Assembly: GCA_013373125.1 (NCBI GenBank)
Contig: JABXIK010000023.1
Coordinates: 1-64,000 of the forward strand
DNA from: Gammaproteobacteria bacterium
GTDB taxonomy: Bacteria; Pseudomonadota; Gammaproteobacteria; Pseudomonadales; Oceanobacteraceae
Reading direction: 5' to 3'
Length of the DNA: 64,000 nt
The notes under the pieces are model-generated. The model was not told where the DNA came from and did no database searches. It saw only the letters and a list, made by a program, of their open reading frames with translations. The position numbers were made by a program, and so were the translations under genes. Shown one piece after another: positions 53,632 to 64,000 of this stretch. Position 1 is the stretch's first letter, and the number at the start of each line of letters is the position of its first letter.

Positions 53632-55074
53632 ATGAGTGAATCCATTTTTTGGTACGATTTTGAAACTTTTGGCGCCAGCCCTGTGTGGGACCGTCCTTCA
53701 CAGTTCGCGGGTATTCGTACCGATTTGGATTTAAATATCATTGGCGAGCCAGAAAACTTCTATTGTCGTCAAGCGGACGATTATTTACCCCATCCTATCG
53801 CGTGTTTAATCACAGGCATTAGCCCGCAGACATGCCAACAAAAAGGCATGGCCGAAACGGATTTTATTGCGCGTATCAATGGACTGTTCAGTCAGCCGGG
53901 CACGACGGTGGCTGGCTACAACAGTATTCGTTTTGATGATGAAGTGACTCGTCATACCTTGTATCGCAATTTTTTAGATCCGTATCAGCGCGAATGGCAA
54001 AACGGCAATAGCCGTTGGGATATTCTGGATATGATGCGCTGCGCTTATGCACTTCGCCCAGAAGGCATTAACTGGCCGAAAGGGGAAGACGGTAAAGTCA
54101 GTTTTAGATTAGAAAACCTGAGTGCCGCAAATGGCATCGTGCATGAAAATGCTCACGATGCCTTAAGTGACGTTTATGCCACCATAGGCTTAGCCAAACT
54201 GGTGAAAGAAAAACAACCCAAATTATATGAGCATTTATTTAATCTGCGCCGTAAGGAATCGGTAGCGCCATTATTGGATACCGTTAATAAACGCCCAGTT
54301 TTGCATATTTCGGGCATGTTTGGCGTGGATCGCGGTTGTGCGGCGTTAATGGTGCCATTGGCTATGGATGCGAAAAATAAAAATGCGGTGATGTGTTTTG
54401 ATTTGATGCAAAACCCAGTGGATTTATTTGAATTAAGTGTCGAGCAGATTCAGCAGCGCTTGTTTACCAATAAAGAACAGCTGGCAGCTCAAGGGTTAGA
54501 GCGCATTGCGTTAAAAACCATTCATATCAATAAATGCCCAGTGGTGTTGCCGGCAAAAATGGTGACGCCAGAAATTGCTGAAAAATGGCAGCTTGATGGC
54601 AATGTCATGCGCGAGCACTTGGCTATTTTGAAAAATTATTTGGCTCAAGGGCATGATATTTCGAAAAAACTGCAAGCCGTGATGTTTAAAGAATACGAAG
54701 CACAATCGGACCCAGATGCCATGTTGTACACGGGTGGTTTCTTTAGCCCTAGTGACAAAGCGGCAATGGCACAGATTCGCGAAGCGCACCCAGAGGCATT
54801 GGATGATATGCCGTTTGCGTTTCAAGATCGTCGCCTAGAAGAAATGTTATTTCGTTATCGCGCGCGCAATTATGTAGAAACCCTCAATAGTGATGAGCGC
54901 GAAAAATGGGAAGAATACCGCAAACAAAAATTATTGGGCCCAAGCAATGGTCAATACTTAAATTACGAAATGTTTGCTAAAGCCATTAATGAAGCGGCAC
55001 AGACCGCACCGGTTGAGCAACATGAACTACTGCAAGAGCTGGCCACCTACGCAGAAAGTATTTATCCGTTTTAA
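53632..55074 (+). CDS. sbcB: exodeoxyribonuclease I
   Basis: A 480-residue DEDDh 3'-5' exonuclease for single-stranded DNA, the length of E. coli ExoI (475). FWYDFETFGASPVWDRPSQF holds the first acidic metal ligands, NSIRFDDEV the second, and ENAHDALSDVYATIGLA the last histidine and aspartate. GEPENFYCRQADDYLPHP and the SH3-like and C-terminal domains match too. It works with RecBCD and mismatch repair. No ribosome binding site precedes its ATG. Confidence 0.96.
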   Translation: MSESIFWYDFETFGASPVWDRPSQFAGIRTDLDLNIIGEPENFYCRQADDYLPHPIACLITGISPQTCQQKGMAETDFIARINGLFSQPGTTVAGYNSIRFDDEVTRHTLYRNFLDPYQREWQNGNSRWDILDMMRCAYALRPEGINWPKGEDGKVSFRLENLSAANGIVHENAHDALSDVYATIGLAKLVKEKQPKLYEHLFNLRRKESVAPLLDTVNKRPVLHISGMFGVDRGCAALMVPLAMDAKNKNAVMCFDLMQNPVDLFELSVEQIQQRLFTNKEQLAAQGLERIALKTIHINKCPVVLPAKMVTPEIAEKWQLDGNVMREHLAILKNYLAQGHDISKKLQAVMFKEYEAQSDPDAMLYTGGFFSPSDKAAMAQIREAHPEALDDMPFAFQDRRLEEMLFRYRARNYVETLNSDEREKWEEYRKQKLLGPSNGQYLNYEMFAKAINEAAQTAPVEQHELLQELATYAESIYPF

Positions 55075-55099
55075 GTTATTCATTCAAAGTAAACATTAT

Positions 55100-55126
55100 A
55101 AAAGCACGCTTAATGCGTGCTTTTTT
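55100..55126 (+). terminator. rho-independent terminator after sbcB
   Basis: AAAAGCACGC pairs with GCGTGCTTTT around TTAAT, with six T bases in all. Confidence 0.92.
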
Positions 55127-55188
55127 GTATTTAAGGAATTCATTCTGTGGCCGATAGTGTCTTGATATGATGACATAAGGCGGTCCAA

Positions 55189-56565
55189 GTGATCACAGGC
55201 AGTACATCATTATCCGCATTAATTCGACAAGTGGCTGCTTCTCCTCGAGCTATGCAGGAGGCAGTCGTACCTGCGCAATCATTCTCTGCTTCTCATTCTT
55301 CTGCCGTTTCTAGTGCCTCACCCTTATCGCAACAGTCGGGTTTTGCAGGTGTACAACGCAAGGTGGAAGACGACGGTTATGTGGGGAGTGGCTTGCAACT
55401 GTCGTTAACCTTATCGTCGGGGCGAGACATTGATCTGTCCATTGAAAAAGGGGTGACAGGGCAAGTTAAGCATATCCAGCTGGATACAGGTGGGGAGTTA
55501 TCCAGTGATGATGAGGCCAAATTAAAAACATTTCTGATGTCGTTAAGTGACTCGGTAGACGCCATTTTTTCAGGCTCAGCGAATTCCAATTTGTTTGATT
55601 TTACTAATCAGCCCGGTATCAGCGATGTTGAGATTCATGCCCAGCAGGATCAAGGTAACCAAAAACAAAAATTATCCTTTGAAAGCTCTGTTAATCGCTA
55701 CGGTCGCAAAGATGTGTCTGGTGAATGGCTGAAATACGATCGCTTAACCGGTGAAAGTGAACAACATCATTTTGCATTAAGCAAACAACCCAGAGATGTG
55801 ATGATGTCCTATGGACAAATGGATTATCAATGGGTAGTGGATCAGGTAGCGGCAGGCATGGGAGTCTTGGGGAATGCCTATACGGGCGATCAATCTTTGC
55901 AATCTAATGTGACCGATGTGTTTGTCTCTGCTGTGCATGCTTTATTTGACGAGACGAAACGAGGACATGGATTATTGCAATCGCTGGGGGCATCCGCTCA
56001 CGATGCAAAAGCATTTTTAGGTCGAACTATCCGTGCATTCAGTAATGATAACAGTAAAGAAAATGCCATTGCGGCACAGAACATCAATCGCAATAAAGCG
56101 GCTAACATGAATGGCTTAGCAGATTTTAAAGCTGACTTTTCTTCAAAACGTGAAGGGACATTTGGCGTAAATAGCAGTGGTGATTATAACTTAGCCATGA
56201 GCGTGAGCCAGATCAGTCATGCGGTTCCAGGTCAAAGTGAAGACGATGCCAGTCAAATTCAAACACGGCGTTTGATTTTGGATTTCGAGAGTCAAGGGCG
56301 AAAACATTCATTCGACTATCAATGGCGGCACGATGAAATGCTCATTCATAACTATAACCAAGGGCAGTTAGAGAAAACCTATTTTAAATTGATGTATGCA
56401 AAATTAAGCACGTTAACCCAAGGGAATCAGCAACGACAGGAAAGTCATGAGTATATGCAGCGCCAAGAATATAAAGCGAATCAATCCACGCCCAGTTTAC
56501 AAAATGGTTATGTGAAACCCAAAACGTACAGCGAGCAAAAGAGTAATGTGCATTACACGGTATGA
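55189..56565 (+). CDS. unrecognised 458-residue protein
   Basis: No known family is apparent. The first 60 residues are rich in Ser and Ala and could be disordered; the rest is mixed, with strand-like parts such as LQLSLTLSSGRDIDLSIEKG and a helical section around DVFVSAVHALFDETKRGH. There is no signal peptide or membrane segment. An N-terminus rich in Ser and Gln is common in flagellar or hook-length-type and other secreted proteins, but that is a weak hint. The GTG start has AAGG eight bases upstream, and the gene sits between terminators, so it is its own unit. Confidence 0.75.
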   Translation: MITGSTSLSALIRQVAASPRAMQEAVVPAQSFSASHSSAVSSASPLSQQSGFAGVQRKVEDDGYVGSGLQLSLTLSSGRDIDLSIEKGVTGQVKHIQLDTGGELSSDDEAKLKTFLMSLSDSVDAIFSGSANSNLFDFTNQPGISDVEIHAQQDQGNQKQKLSFESSVNRYGRKDVSGEWLKYDRLTGESEQHHFALSKQPRDVMMSYGQMDYQWVVDQVAAGMGVLGNAYTGDQSLQSNVTDVFVSAVHALFDETKRGHGLLQSLGASAHDAKAFLGRTIRAFSNDNSKENAIAAQNINRNKAANMNGLADFKADFSSKREGTFGVNSSGDYNLAMSVSQISHAVPGQSEDDASQIQTRRLILDFESQGRKHSFDYQWRHDEMLIHNYNQGQLEKTYFKLMYAKLSTLTQGNQQRQESHEYMQRQEYKANQSTPSLQNGYVKPKTYSEQKSNVHYTV

Positions 56566-56584
56566 AGGCACAATCTTCATACCG
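56558..56584 (+). terminator. hairpin overlapping the stop codon of the 458-residue gene
   Basis: CGGTATGAAG and CTTCATACCG are perfect ten-base arms around a seven-base loop; the TGA stop is in the first arm. It is followed only by CTTATTATAC, so it is a weak terminator at best. Confidence 0.5.
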
Positions 56585-56633
56585 CTTATTATACGAAGCA
56601 AGAATTTATCTATCGCGTTGTCTTTTTAGATTT

Positions 56634-57212
56634 TTAGAATTTTACAAAGTTTATAGTATTGAAAAATGAGGAAGCATCTTTCTCTAATGAATCATATGAA
56701 CTATCTTGATAGTGGCGAAGAGAGTACTCAATATTGACGCCGACAGATTCGTTGAGAGGGTGCTTGCAGTTAAATCCAATATTTTCCATTAGCATTGAAG
56801 AAGAATTTGACGTTACTTTTTTAGCTCCTTTGTCCTCAGATATCGAGTGATGCTTGATACATTTGGCGTTTTTTAGTGATGTAATCGCTTCTTGATTTTT
56901 CAAAATATTGAATCGACCGGTCTTCGGCTCTTGTGATCTTCCTTGTGTTACATAGCTTAGAAATTGGTCATCTGAATTAAATTTTGGAAGTTGAAATAAT
57001 GAAATGTTAATTCCTACCGATTCATCTTTTTCTTTTCCTCGTGACATCAAAACTAACTGATAAGCAGAATGTTGTACTTTGTGCCATTTACCTTGTTCCG
57101 GTGGCAAAATAGTAAGGCCTGATATAGGAATGACAGTTGATGAGCTAACGGCAGGAGGCATGCTCATACATGAAGCTAGAAGCATGATAAATGGGATAAT
57201 TAATAATTTCAT
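56634..57212 (-). CDS. small lipoprotein of unknown function
   Basis: A 192-residue protein with a clear lipobox (MLLASC). The mature part has a mixed composition with two cysteines (KCIKHH and FNCKHP) that may form a disulfide, and ends in INFVKF. I recognise no family. It is followed on the same strand by the tesA-type gene's region, but it lies downstream of that gene, 36 bases after its start, and is more AT-rich than its neighbours. Confidence 0.7.
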   Translation of the reverse strand: MKLLIIPFIMLLASCMSMPPAVSSSTVIPISGLTILPPEQGKWHKVQHSAYQLVLMSRGKEKDESVGINISLFQLPKFNSDDQFLSYVTQGRSQEPKTGRFNILKNQEAITSLKNAKCIKHHSISEDKGAKKVTSNSSSMLMENIGFNCKHPLNESVGVNIEYSLRHYQDSSYDSLEKDASSFFNTINFVKF

Positions 57213-57248
57213 AGGTTCTTCTTCCTTGACGATAACGTAAATAGGTTT

Positions 57249-57875
57249 TTATTTTATCAGAGTTTGAATCTCTGGCCACAAGTGATTCAAAATCAATGGT
57301 TGTGCTTTTGTGGTAGGGTGTAAGCCATCTCGTTGAATGTATTCGCTGCGATTGTTTTCAGTAATCACCAATTCAATTGGAGCCAGCATAAATGGCACGA
57401 GAGCAATGCCGTTATCTTCTGCCAATTTGATAAAGCTGTTGCTGAACATCTCACCGTATCGACGTCCGTAGTTACTCGGCACCCGAATACCCACTAATAG
57501 TACCTTGGCATTGGCACGTAAACTTTTGGAAATCATGGATTGTAGATTTTTTTGCATTTGAGTGATGGATAAGCCTCTTAATCCATCGTTTGCCCCTAAC
57601 TCAATGATGACCAGCTGTGGTTGGGTCAGTTGTAAAAGCTGATCCATTTGGCGCAAGCCTTCGCTGCTGGTTTGACCACTGATACTGGCATTGTGCACCT
57701 TATGAGGTAGGCCATTTTTAGCAATTTTGTTTTGCATGAGTGCAGGCCAACTTTCCTCAATTTGAATGCCGTAACCCGCACTCAAGCTGTCACCTAGCAC
57801 CAAGATCGTTGGGGCTTGGGTGGCCCAAGAGAAACACGTGATGAATAAACTCAGTACAAAGAAAACAGATTTCAT
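57249..57875 (-). CDS. tesA: arylesterase / acyl-CoA thioesterase I (SGNH hydrolase, TesA-like)
   Basis: A 208-residue periplasmic esterase. The signal peptide ends at SWA; LGDSLSAGYG holds the nucleophilic serine, GANDGLRG the oxyanion asparagine and DGLHPTTKAQ the aspartate and histidine. It matches E. coli TesA, which splits acyl thioesters and aromatic esters. The frame runs further up to 58007, but AGGAG before the ATG at 57875 and the signal peptide decide the start. Confidence 0.92.
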   Translation of the reverse strand: MKSVFFVLSLFITCFSWATQAPTILVLGDSLSAGYGIQIEESWPALMQNKIAKNGLPHKVHNASISGQTSSEGLRQMDQLLQLTQPQLVIIELGANDGLRGLSITQMQKNLQSMISKSLRANAKVLLVGIRVPSNYGRRYGEMFSNSFIKLAEDNGIALVPFMLAPIELVITENNRSEYIQRDGLHPTTKAQPLILNHLWPEIQTLIK

Positions 57876-58031
57876 GGTCACTCCTATAAAAACTGCGCAT
57901 ATAGTAACCCGATCATGGCCAGATACCAGTGCTGGTGAGAGATAAATGTGTTCAATCCGGTCATTTTGCTGGTATTCTTGCTGGCGTATATTGTCCGTTG
58001 TTTTCATGTAGCCCAGTAGTAAGAGCGCCCC

Positions 58032-58922
58032 ATGTCATTAGAGTTAGAGTCTTGGTCATTTCACATTAAGAATGATTTTTCGTTGTGCGGTTGGCGAACC
58101 CGATTTAGCGGCAAGCCTGTCATCGTATTTTTACACGGCAATGGTTTTTGTGGCTTAACGTATCGTCCAATGCTGCAAGAATTGGCGAAAGATTTTGATT
58201 TGATCATTCCAGACTTACCAGGACATGGTGACAGTGGTTATGGCCGTGATTTTCATGGTTGGAATGACACCGCTAAATTTATGTCCAGCGTGTTAAATAA
58301 TTTATCTCATCAGATTCCGGCGACCACTCCCATTTTTGGTTTGGGCCACAGTTACGGTGGAGTCGTGACCGCATTAATGGCAGGCAGTCATGATAAGCGC
58401 TTTAAAAAAGTCATGCTGTTGGACCCAGTCATTTTTTCATCGGGCATGTTAAGTGTTATGAAGGCCGCGGATATTTTTGGCTTGTTAGAACATCACGAAT
58501 TAGCCAAACAAGCCCGCAACCGCACTACCGTTTGGCCGAGCAAAGAAGCGGCGTATGATTATTTTCATGAGCGCGGCACATTTAAAGGTTGGAGTGAGGC
58601 ATCATTACAAGCCTATGTGGATTACGCGTTAATGCCGTGTGAAGAGGGTGTCACCCTTAAGTGTCCAGTCGAAGTCGAAGCAAATATTTTTGCCAGTTAC
58701 CCTAAAAAATTATGGTGGCATTTAAGAAAGATGCAGGCGCCGTGTAAAATTTTAATGGCCGAACGTTCTTTCCCATTTATCGCTCGCTCGGTGAATAAGC
58801 TCACTCAGTTAAAAGCCTATAGCGCAGAAGAGGTTCCAGGTGGGCACTGCTTCATGCAAGAGCGACCAGAAGAAACGGCAGAAATGATTAAACAGTGGTT
58901 CCAAGAAAGCCGAATCTTTTGA
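58032..58922 (+). CDS. alpha/beta hydrolase
   Basis: A 296-residue cytoplasmic hydrolase. FLHGNGFCGLTYRPM is the oxyanion region, GLGHSYGGVVTAL (about residue 103) the serine elbow, and PGGHCFMQERPEE the catalytic histidine; LLDPVIFS follows the elbow. The reaction is unknown. It is divergent from the tesA-type gene and converges with the thioesterase gene. Confidence 0.88.
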   Translation: MSLELESWSFHIKNDFSLCGWRTRFSGKPVIVFLHGNGFCGLTYRPMLQELAKDFDLIIPDLPGHGDSGYGRDFHGWNDTAKFMSSVLNNLSHQIPATTPIFGLGHSYGGVVTALMAGSHDKRFKKVMLLDPVIFSSGMLSVMKAADIFGLLEHHELAKQARNRTTVWPSKEAAYDYFHERGTFKGWSEASLQAYVDYALMPCEEGVTLKCPVEVEANIFASYPKKLWWHLRKMQAPCKILMAERSFPFIARSVNKLTQLKAYSAEEVPGGHCFMQERPEETAEMIKQWFQESRIF

Positions 58923-58954
58923 TTCGGTTTTGCAGACAATTTAAATGCCGGTAC

Positions 58955-59416
58955 TTATTCCGCTAAGATGGCGTAAGTGCCTTCAAATTCAACCGCAGTT
59001 TTACCAGAGCATTCGATGGTGGCGTGTAGCGTAATACGCGAGCGCCCACGGGCTTTAAAGTGTTCAATAAACTGAAGCACTTCTTCTTCGGATGGCGCAT
59101 GACAAATGGCGCGGATACAGCCTTGCACCGGTGCCTTGTATTCAATACTGCCTTTGGTCACCACCTGGTTACACTCAATTCCCGCTTCTAAGGTTTTTAG
59201 ATGGGCCATGCCCCAGCAGGCCATGACGGCCGCATTGTATAAGCTGCCGCCAAACGCGGTTTGTTTGTCATTAATATTGGGAGCGAGCGGGGCACTTAAA
59301 ATCAAAGTGGAACCATCATAGCTTTCCACATCCATTTCCATAAACTGGGTAATGGGCAGATGAGTTTTAAAAAACGTAGAGAGTTTTTCACTAACAGCTT
59401 GTGGGGATGGTTTCAT
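58955..59416 (-). CDS. hotdog-fold thioesterase (YiiD C-terminal domain type)
   Basis: A 153-residue hotdog protein. APNINDKQTAFGGSLYNAAV (about residues 44-63) is the hallmark of the YiiD_C thioesterase family, which includes the thioesterase part of E. coli FabY/YiiD. It probably cleaves an acyl-CoA or acyl-ACP. It lies 6 bases after meaB and seems to be the last gene of the methylmalonyl-CoA operon, so a small-chain CoA ester is a reasonable guess. Confidence 0.85.
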   Translation of the reverse strand: MKPSPQAVSEKLSTFFKTHLPITQFMEMDVESYDGSTLILSAPLAPNINDKQTAFGGSLYNAAVMACWGMAHLKTLEAGIECNQVVTKGSIEYKAPVQGCIRAICHAPSEEEVLQFIEHFKARGRSRITLHATIECSGKTAVEFEGTYAILAE

Positions 59417-59422
59417 AACGAT

Positions 59423-60376
59423 TTACAGCAATTTAATGATTTCTTGTGCGGCATTATACGGGGTTAAGGTTTGATCTAACACCGCTTGCTGTAATTTCGG
59501 TAATTGCGCTTTCACCTGTGGATTTTGTTTAAGCTTCATCTCTAGCATTTCGTGAATTAGCTTTTTTAACCAGTCTTGGCTTTGTTGAGCGCGATTATTG
59601 TCAAAAAAACCGTTCTCTTGCGCTTGGTTGGCATAGTCTTGAATCATTTGCCATACCGCTTCGATACCTTCATTTTCTTTGGCAGAACAGGTTTTCACCT
59701 GAGGTTGCCAAAAACCATCTTGGCTTAATAAATGAAAAGCGTTTTTATAATGGCGTTGCGTTTGCTGGGCCAAGTTAACGCTTTCACCGTCCGCTTTATT
59801 AATTACCAAGGCGTCAGCCAACTCCATGATGCCACGTTTGATGCCTTGCAAATCATCACCGGCATTGGGCAGCATGAGCACTAAAAAGAAATCCACCATG
59901 GCGGCGACTTCGTATTCGCTTTGACCCACACCGACGGTTTCCACCAAGATCACATCAAAGCCGGCGGCCTCACACAGCAACATGGTTTCACGAGTTTTTT
60001 GTGCCACGCCGCCTAATGCCCCTTCGGATGGAGAAGGGCGTATGTAGGCATTCTCTTCGCGGCTGAGTAATTCCATGCGGGTCTTATCCCCCAAGATACT
60101 GCCGCCACGAATGGGGGAGCTTGGGTCAACGGCAAGTACCGCCACTTTTTTGCCTTGTTTGATCAGGTGCAAACCAAACGCTTCGATAAACGTGGATTTG
60201 CCTACACCCGGAATACCGGTGATACCAATGCGAATGCTGTTACCTGTTTCAGGCAAGAGTTGATTGAGCAAGTCTTGAGCTTGTTCGCGATGAGAGTCCA
60301 GTTTGCTCTCTACCAGGGTGATGGCTTTGGCGAGAGCGCGTCTGTTACCGCTTTTGATTTGATCGATGTTTATCAT
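59423..60376 (-). CDS. meaB: methylmalonyl-CoA mutase-associated GTPase MeaB
   Basis: A 317-residue G3E GTPase (ArgK/MeaB). [18 protein letters not shown] is the P-loop, [20 protein letters not shown] and [20 protein letters not shown] follow, and NKADGESVN is the guanine-binding motif. It protects and reloads the B12 cofactor of methylmalonyl-CoA mutase, whose gene is directly upstream (66 bases, including a palindromic element). Confidence 0.94.
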   Translation of the reverse strand: MINIDQIKSGNRRALAKAITLVESKLDSHREQAQDLLNQLLPETGNSIRIGITGIPGVGKSTFIEAFGLHLIKQGKKVAVLAVDPSSPIRGGSILGDKTRMELLSREENAYIRPSPSEGALGGVAQKTRETMLLCEAAGFDVILVETVGVGQSEYEVAAMVDFFLVLMLPNAGDDLQGIKRGIMELADALVINKADGESVNLAQQTQRHYKNAFHLLSQDGFWQPQVKTCSAKENEGIEAVWQMIQDYANQAQENGFFDNNRAQQSQDWLKKLIHEMLEMKLKQNPQVKAQLPKLQQAVLDQTLTPYNAAQEIIKLL

Positions 60377-60384
60377 AGTGTTGC

Positions 60385-60442
60385 GGTCGGACGTCGGGTG
60401 TCGGACGTCCGAAGCTTTGCGTCCGACTCCCGACCTCTGACG

Positions 60443-60449
<7 letters not shown>
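60385..60449. repeat. GTCGGACG-type palindromic element between scpA and meaB
   Basis: The sequence alternates GTCGGACGTCGGG- and CCGACTCCCGACC-type motifs, forming a large imperfect inverted repeat around GAAGCTTT. It overlaps the end of scpA by a few bases and fills the gap to meaB. A related copy in inverse orientation is at 62620-62647. Confidence 0.7.
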
Positions 60450-62605
<2,156 letters not shown>

Positions 62606-62619
62606 ATTTTTTGCCGTTT

Positions 62620-62647
62620 TGTCATACGTCGGGCGTCCGACGCAAAA
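62620..62647. repeat. second copy of the GTCGGACG-type element, upstream of scpA
   Basis: Read on the minus strand it is GCGTCGGACGCCCGACGTATG, very similar to GCGTCCGACTCCCGACCTCTG of the element at 60385-60449 but in the other orientation. It is in the scpA leader region. Confidence 0.6.
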
Positions 62648-62770
62648 ACTCTTATTTATGCCATTACTCTGAAAAGCGTTAATGACGAAGGCCTAGCAAG
62701 GCAAAAATTTTAGAGTGACCGAGGATCACGATTAAATTCTTTAACACAGCTAGGGCGAGTAAATTAGCTT

Positions 62771-63175
62771 TTAATCCATTGGTTGAGATAGCTCGATCAG
62801 CACCCCATCACAACTCTTAGGGTGAATAAAAATCACCTTGCAGTTATGGGCACCAATATATGGCTCATCACTCAAAAATTCGTAGCCTTTGGTTTTCAAG
62901 CGGGCGATGTCTTCCTCAATGTTGTCCGATTCAAAACACAGGTGGTGCATGCCGCCACCTTTTTTCTCAATGTATTTTTGAATAGGGCCTTCACCGTTTA
63001 ATGGGTGAACCAGTTCAATGCTGGTTTTATCAATTGGAAAAAACGCAGTACTGGTTTTGGCGCTTGCTACATCTTCTTTATGATCGAAAGTTTGGCCAAA
63101 ATCATTCATGAAACGTTCAATGGCTTTATCCAAATCAGGAACCGCAATGGCAATGTGATTTAATCCAGTAATCAT
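62771..63175 (-). CDS. mce: methylmalonyl-CoA epimerase
   Basis: A 134-residue VOC-superfamily enzyme that turns (S)- into (R)-methylmalonyl-CoA. LNHIAIAVPDLDKAIERF, ELVHPLNGEGPIQKYIEKKG, GMHHLCFESDN and GVLIELSQP supply the metal-binding histidines and glutamate. It follows the carboxylase gene by 11 bases, in the order of the pathway. Confidence 0.95.
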   Translation of the reverse strand: MITGLNHIAIAVPDLDKAIERFMNDFGQTFDHKEDVASAKTSTAFFPIDKTSIELVHPLNGEGPIQKYIEKKGGGMHHLCFESDNIEEDIARLKTKGYEFLSDEPYIGAHNCKVIFIHPKSCDGVLIELSQPMD

Positions 63176-63186
63176 GTTGCGTCCTC

Positions 63187-64000
63187 TTAAAGTGTAACCA
63201 AAAAGGTATCTGTGTGTTCACGGCGACGTTGGCGAATGTCGTCTTCGGATTCAATTTCCACTTTTTCATCTGGCACAATCTTAAATAAAGGTTGGCCTTT
63301 CTTAATGATGGTGCCGTCTTCATCGATCAATACTTTTTCGATGGTTCCTGCAAACGGTGCGTTCACTTTGTTAAACATTTTCATCACTTCGACAATGTAA
63401 AGCGGTTGACCGGCTTCAAAGTGATCACCTTCTTGTACAAAAGGAGGGATACCAGGTGCTTCACAGCTGTAGAACATACCGCCAGACGCCGCAAGAATTT
63501 CATCGCCTTTGGCCGTTGGAGGTGGCACCAGCACCTTCATCATATTTTTCTGTAAGGTTTCATCCAATAAGGTATCTGGAATGAACACACTTAAATCATC
63601 GTTTACGTTCAGTGCATAGAAATCCACTTGCTCGGCAAGGTACGGCAGAATATTCAATACCTCACAACCACATTGATAGCCAAGGTGGGCGGATTGTACT
63701 TGTTGCCAAGTGGCATCATCAAAGCCTTCTGGTGTTGGGCCATTAATGATTTCACTTAATTCAATATAGTCTAAATCCGCTTGACCATGTTCTGCTAAGC
63801 GCTCTTCAAGACTGGCATAAAAATTAAGGGCCGCTTGCAGTACTTCATTATCGTGATCCCAGATCATGGTGGCCGCAGGGTCCGCGTCATTGAAGTCCAT
63901 ATTCAAGAAGTGATAAGTATCTGCAAGGATTTGCACTGGGTTTTCTAGCCAAGTCACTTGACCGCTATCAATGGCAAAATTGTATTGCTGAATGCTGAGC
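63187..64000 (-). CDS. biotin-dependent carboxylase, C-terminal part (likely propionyl-CoA carboxylase), cut by the window
   Basis: The reading frame is open to the window end, where it reads through QQYNFAIDSGQVTWLENPVQ, so the gene starts outside. The last third is a biotinyl domain: EVMKMFNKV holds the biotinylated lysine, GTIEKVLIDEDG follows. The upstream part resembles the stretch that links the carboxylase or carboxyltransferase core to the biotin domain in long acetyl-/propionyl-CoA carboxylases. Next to epimerase and mutase, propionyl-CoA is the likely substrate. Confidence 0.85.
   Translation of the reverse strand, partial: LSIQQYNFAIDSGQVTWLENPVQILADTYHFLNMDFNDADPAATMIWDHDNEVLQAALNFYASLEERLAEHGQADLDYIELSEIINGPTPEGFDDATWQQVQSAHLGYQCGCEVLNILPYLAEQVDFYALNVNDDLSVFIPDTLLDETLQKNMMKVLVPPPTAKGDEILAASGGMFYSCEAPGIPPFVQEGDHFEAGQPLYIVEVMKMFNKVNAPFAGTIEKVLIDEDGTIIKKGQPLFKIVPDEKVEIESEDDIRQRRREHTDTFLVTL

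Noticed and set aside
62690..62740. CRP-like site (GTGACCGAGGATCAC) upstream of scpA
   Set aside because: The half-sites are seven bases apart where CRP needs six, so it is at best a weak palindrome.

Overview
The window reads as a contiguous stretch of chromosome from an aerobic, AT-leaning marine gammaproteobacterium. Signs of this are E. coli-like RecBCD, SbcB, MsrA, RlmF, TcdA, Can and initiator tRNA, together with the propionyl-/methylmalonyl-CoA route and a secreted beta-helix/diheme-cytochrome gene pair. An Oceanospirillales relative (the Bermanella/Oleispira/Thalassolituus kind) is my best guess; this is inference, with no database search. I see no insertion sequence, prophage or CRISPR array.

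Layout. 1-1.8 kb: a GST-kappa-like isomerase, a methyltransferase and an orphan Hpt phosphotransfer protein. 2-12.2 kb: a tight recC-recB-recD-msrA-rlmF operon (DNA break repair, methionine sulfoxide repair, 23S rRNA methylation). 12.2-19.7 kb: Bax-like glucosaminidase, trmN6, a small orphan, a TatD-type DNase, a DJ-1 family protein, a DUF1329 outer-membrane-associated protein, an MltC-like transglycosylase and a methyltransferase. 19.8-26.1 kb, all on the minus strand: LysR regulator, two paralogous SO2930-type diheme cytochrome lipoproteins, a parallel beta-helix lipoprotein and an AraC regulator, a conserved pairing of unknown function. 26.4-35.6 kb: tcdA, a spermidine-synthase-like gene, rnb, a Thr/Asp-rich lipoprotein, moeB, beta-carbonic anhydrase, a FrnE-like DsbA protein, hemolysin-III family and mobA.

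35.6-48.1 kb is the most distinctive region. Five minus-strand genes encode exported DUF11-type repeat proteins, ending in a 2043-residue protein that joins DUF11/SdrD-like modules, an OmpA peptidoglycan-binding domain, an Ig-like region and an apparent C-terminal outer-membrane beta-barrel. They look like one operon behind a good sigma70 promoter with a CRP-like site next to it. The start codon of the giant gene sits in the loop of a perfect hairpin. 48.7-49.4 kb holds two initiator tRNA genes followed by four degenerate tandem copies of the tRNA 3' end, each with its own terminator-like hairpin, reminiscent of the E. coli tyrT/rtT repeats.

49.5-58.9 kb: a DUF349 protein, two alpha/beta hydrolases, sbcB, an unrecognised 458-residue protein, an unrecognised lipoprotein and a TesA-type esterase. 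59-64 kb, minus strand: biotin-dependent carboxylase (cut by the window end), methylmalonyl-CoA epimerase, methylmalonyl-CoA mutase, MeaB chaperone and a YiiD-like thioesterase. Together these convert propionyl-CoA to succinyl-CoA; GTCGGACG-type palindromic repeats lie at both ends of the mutase gene.
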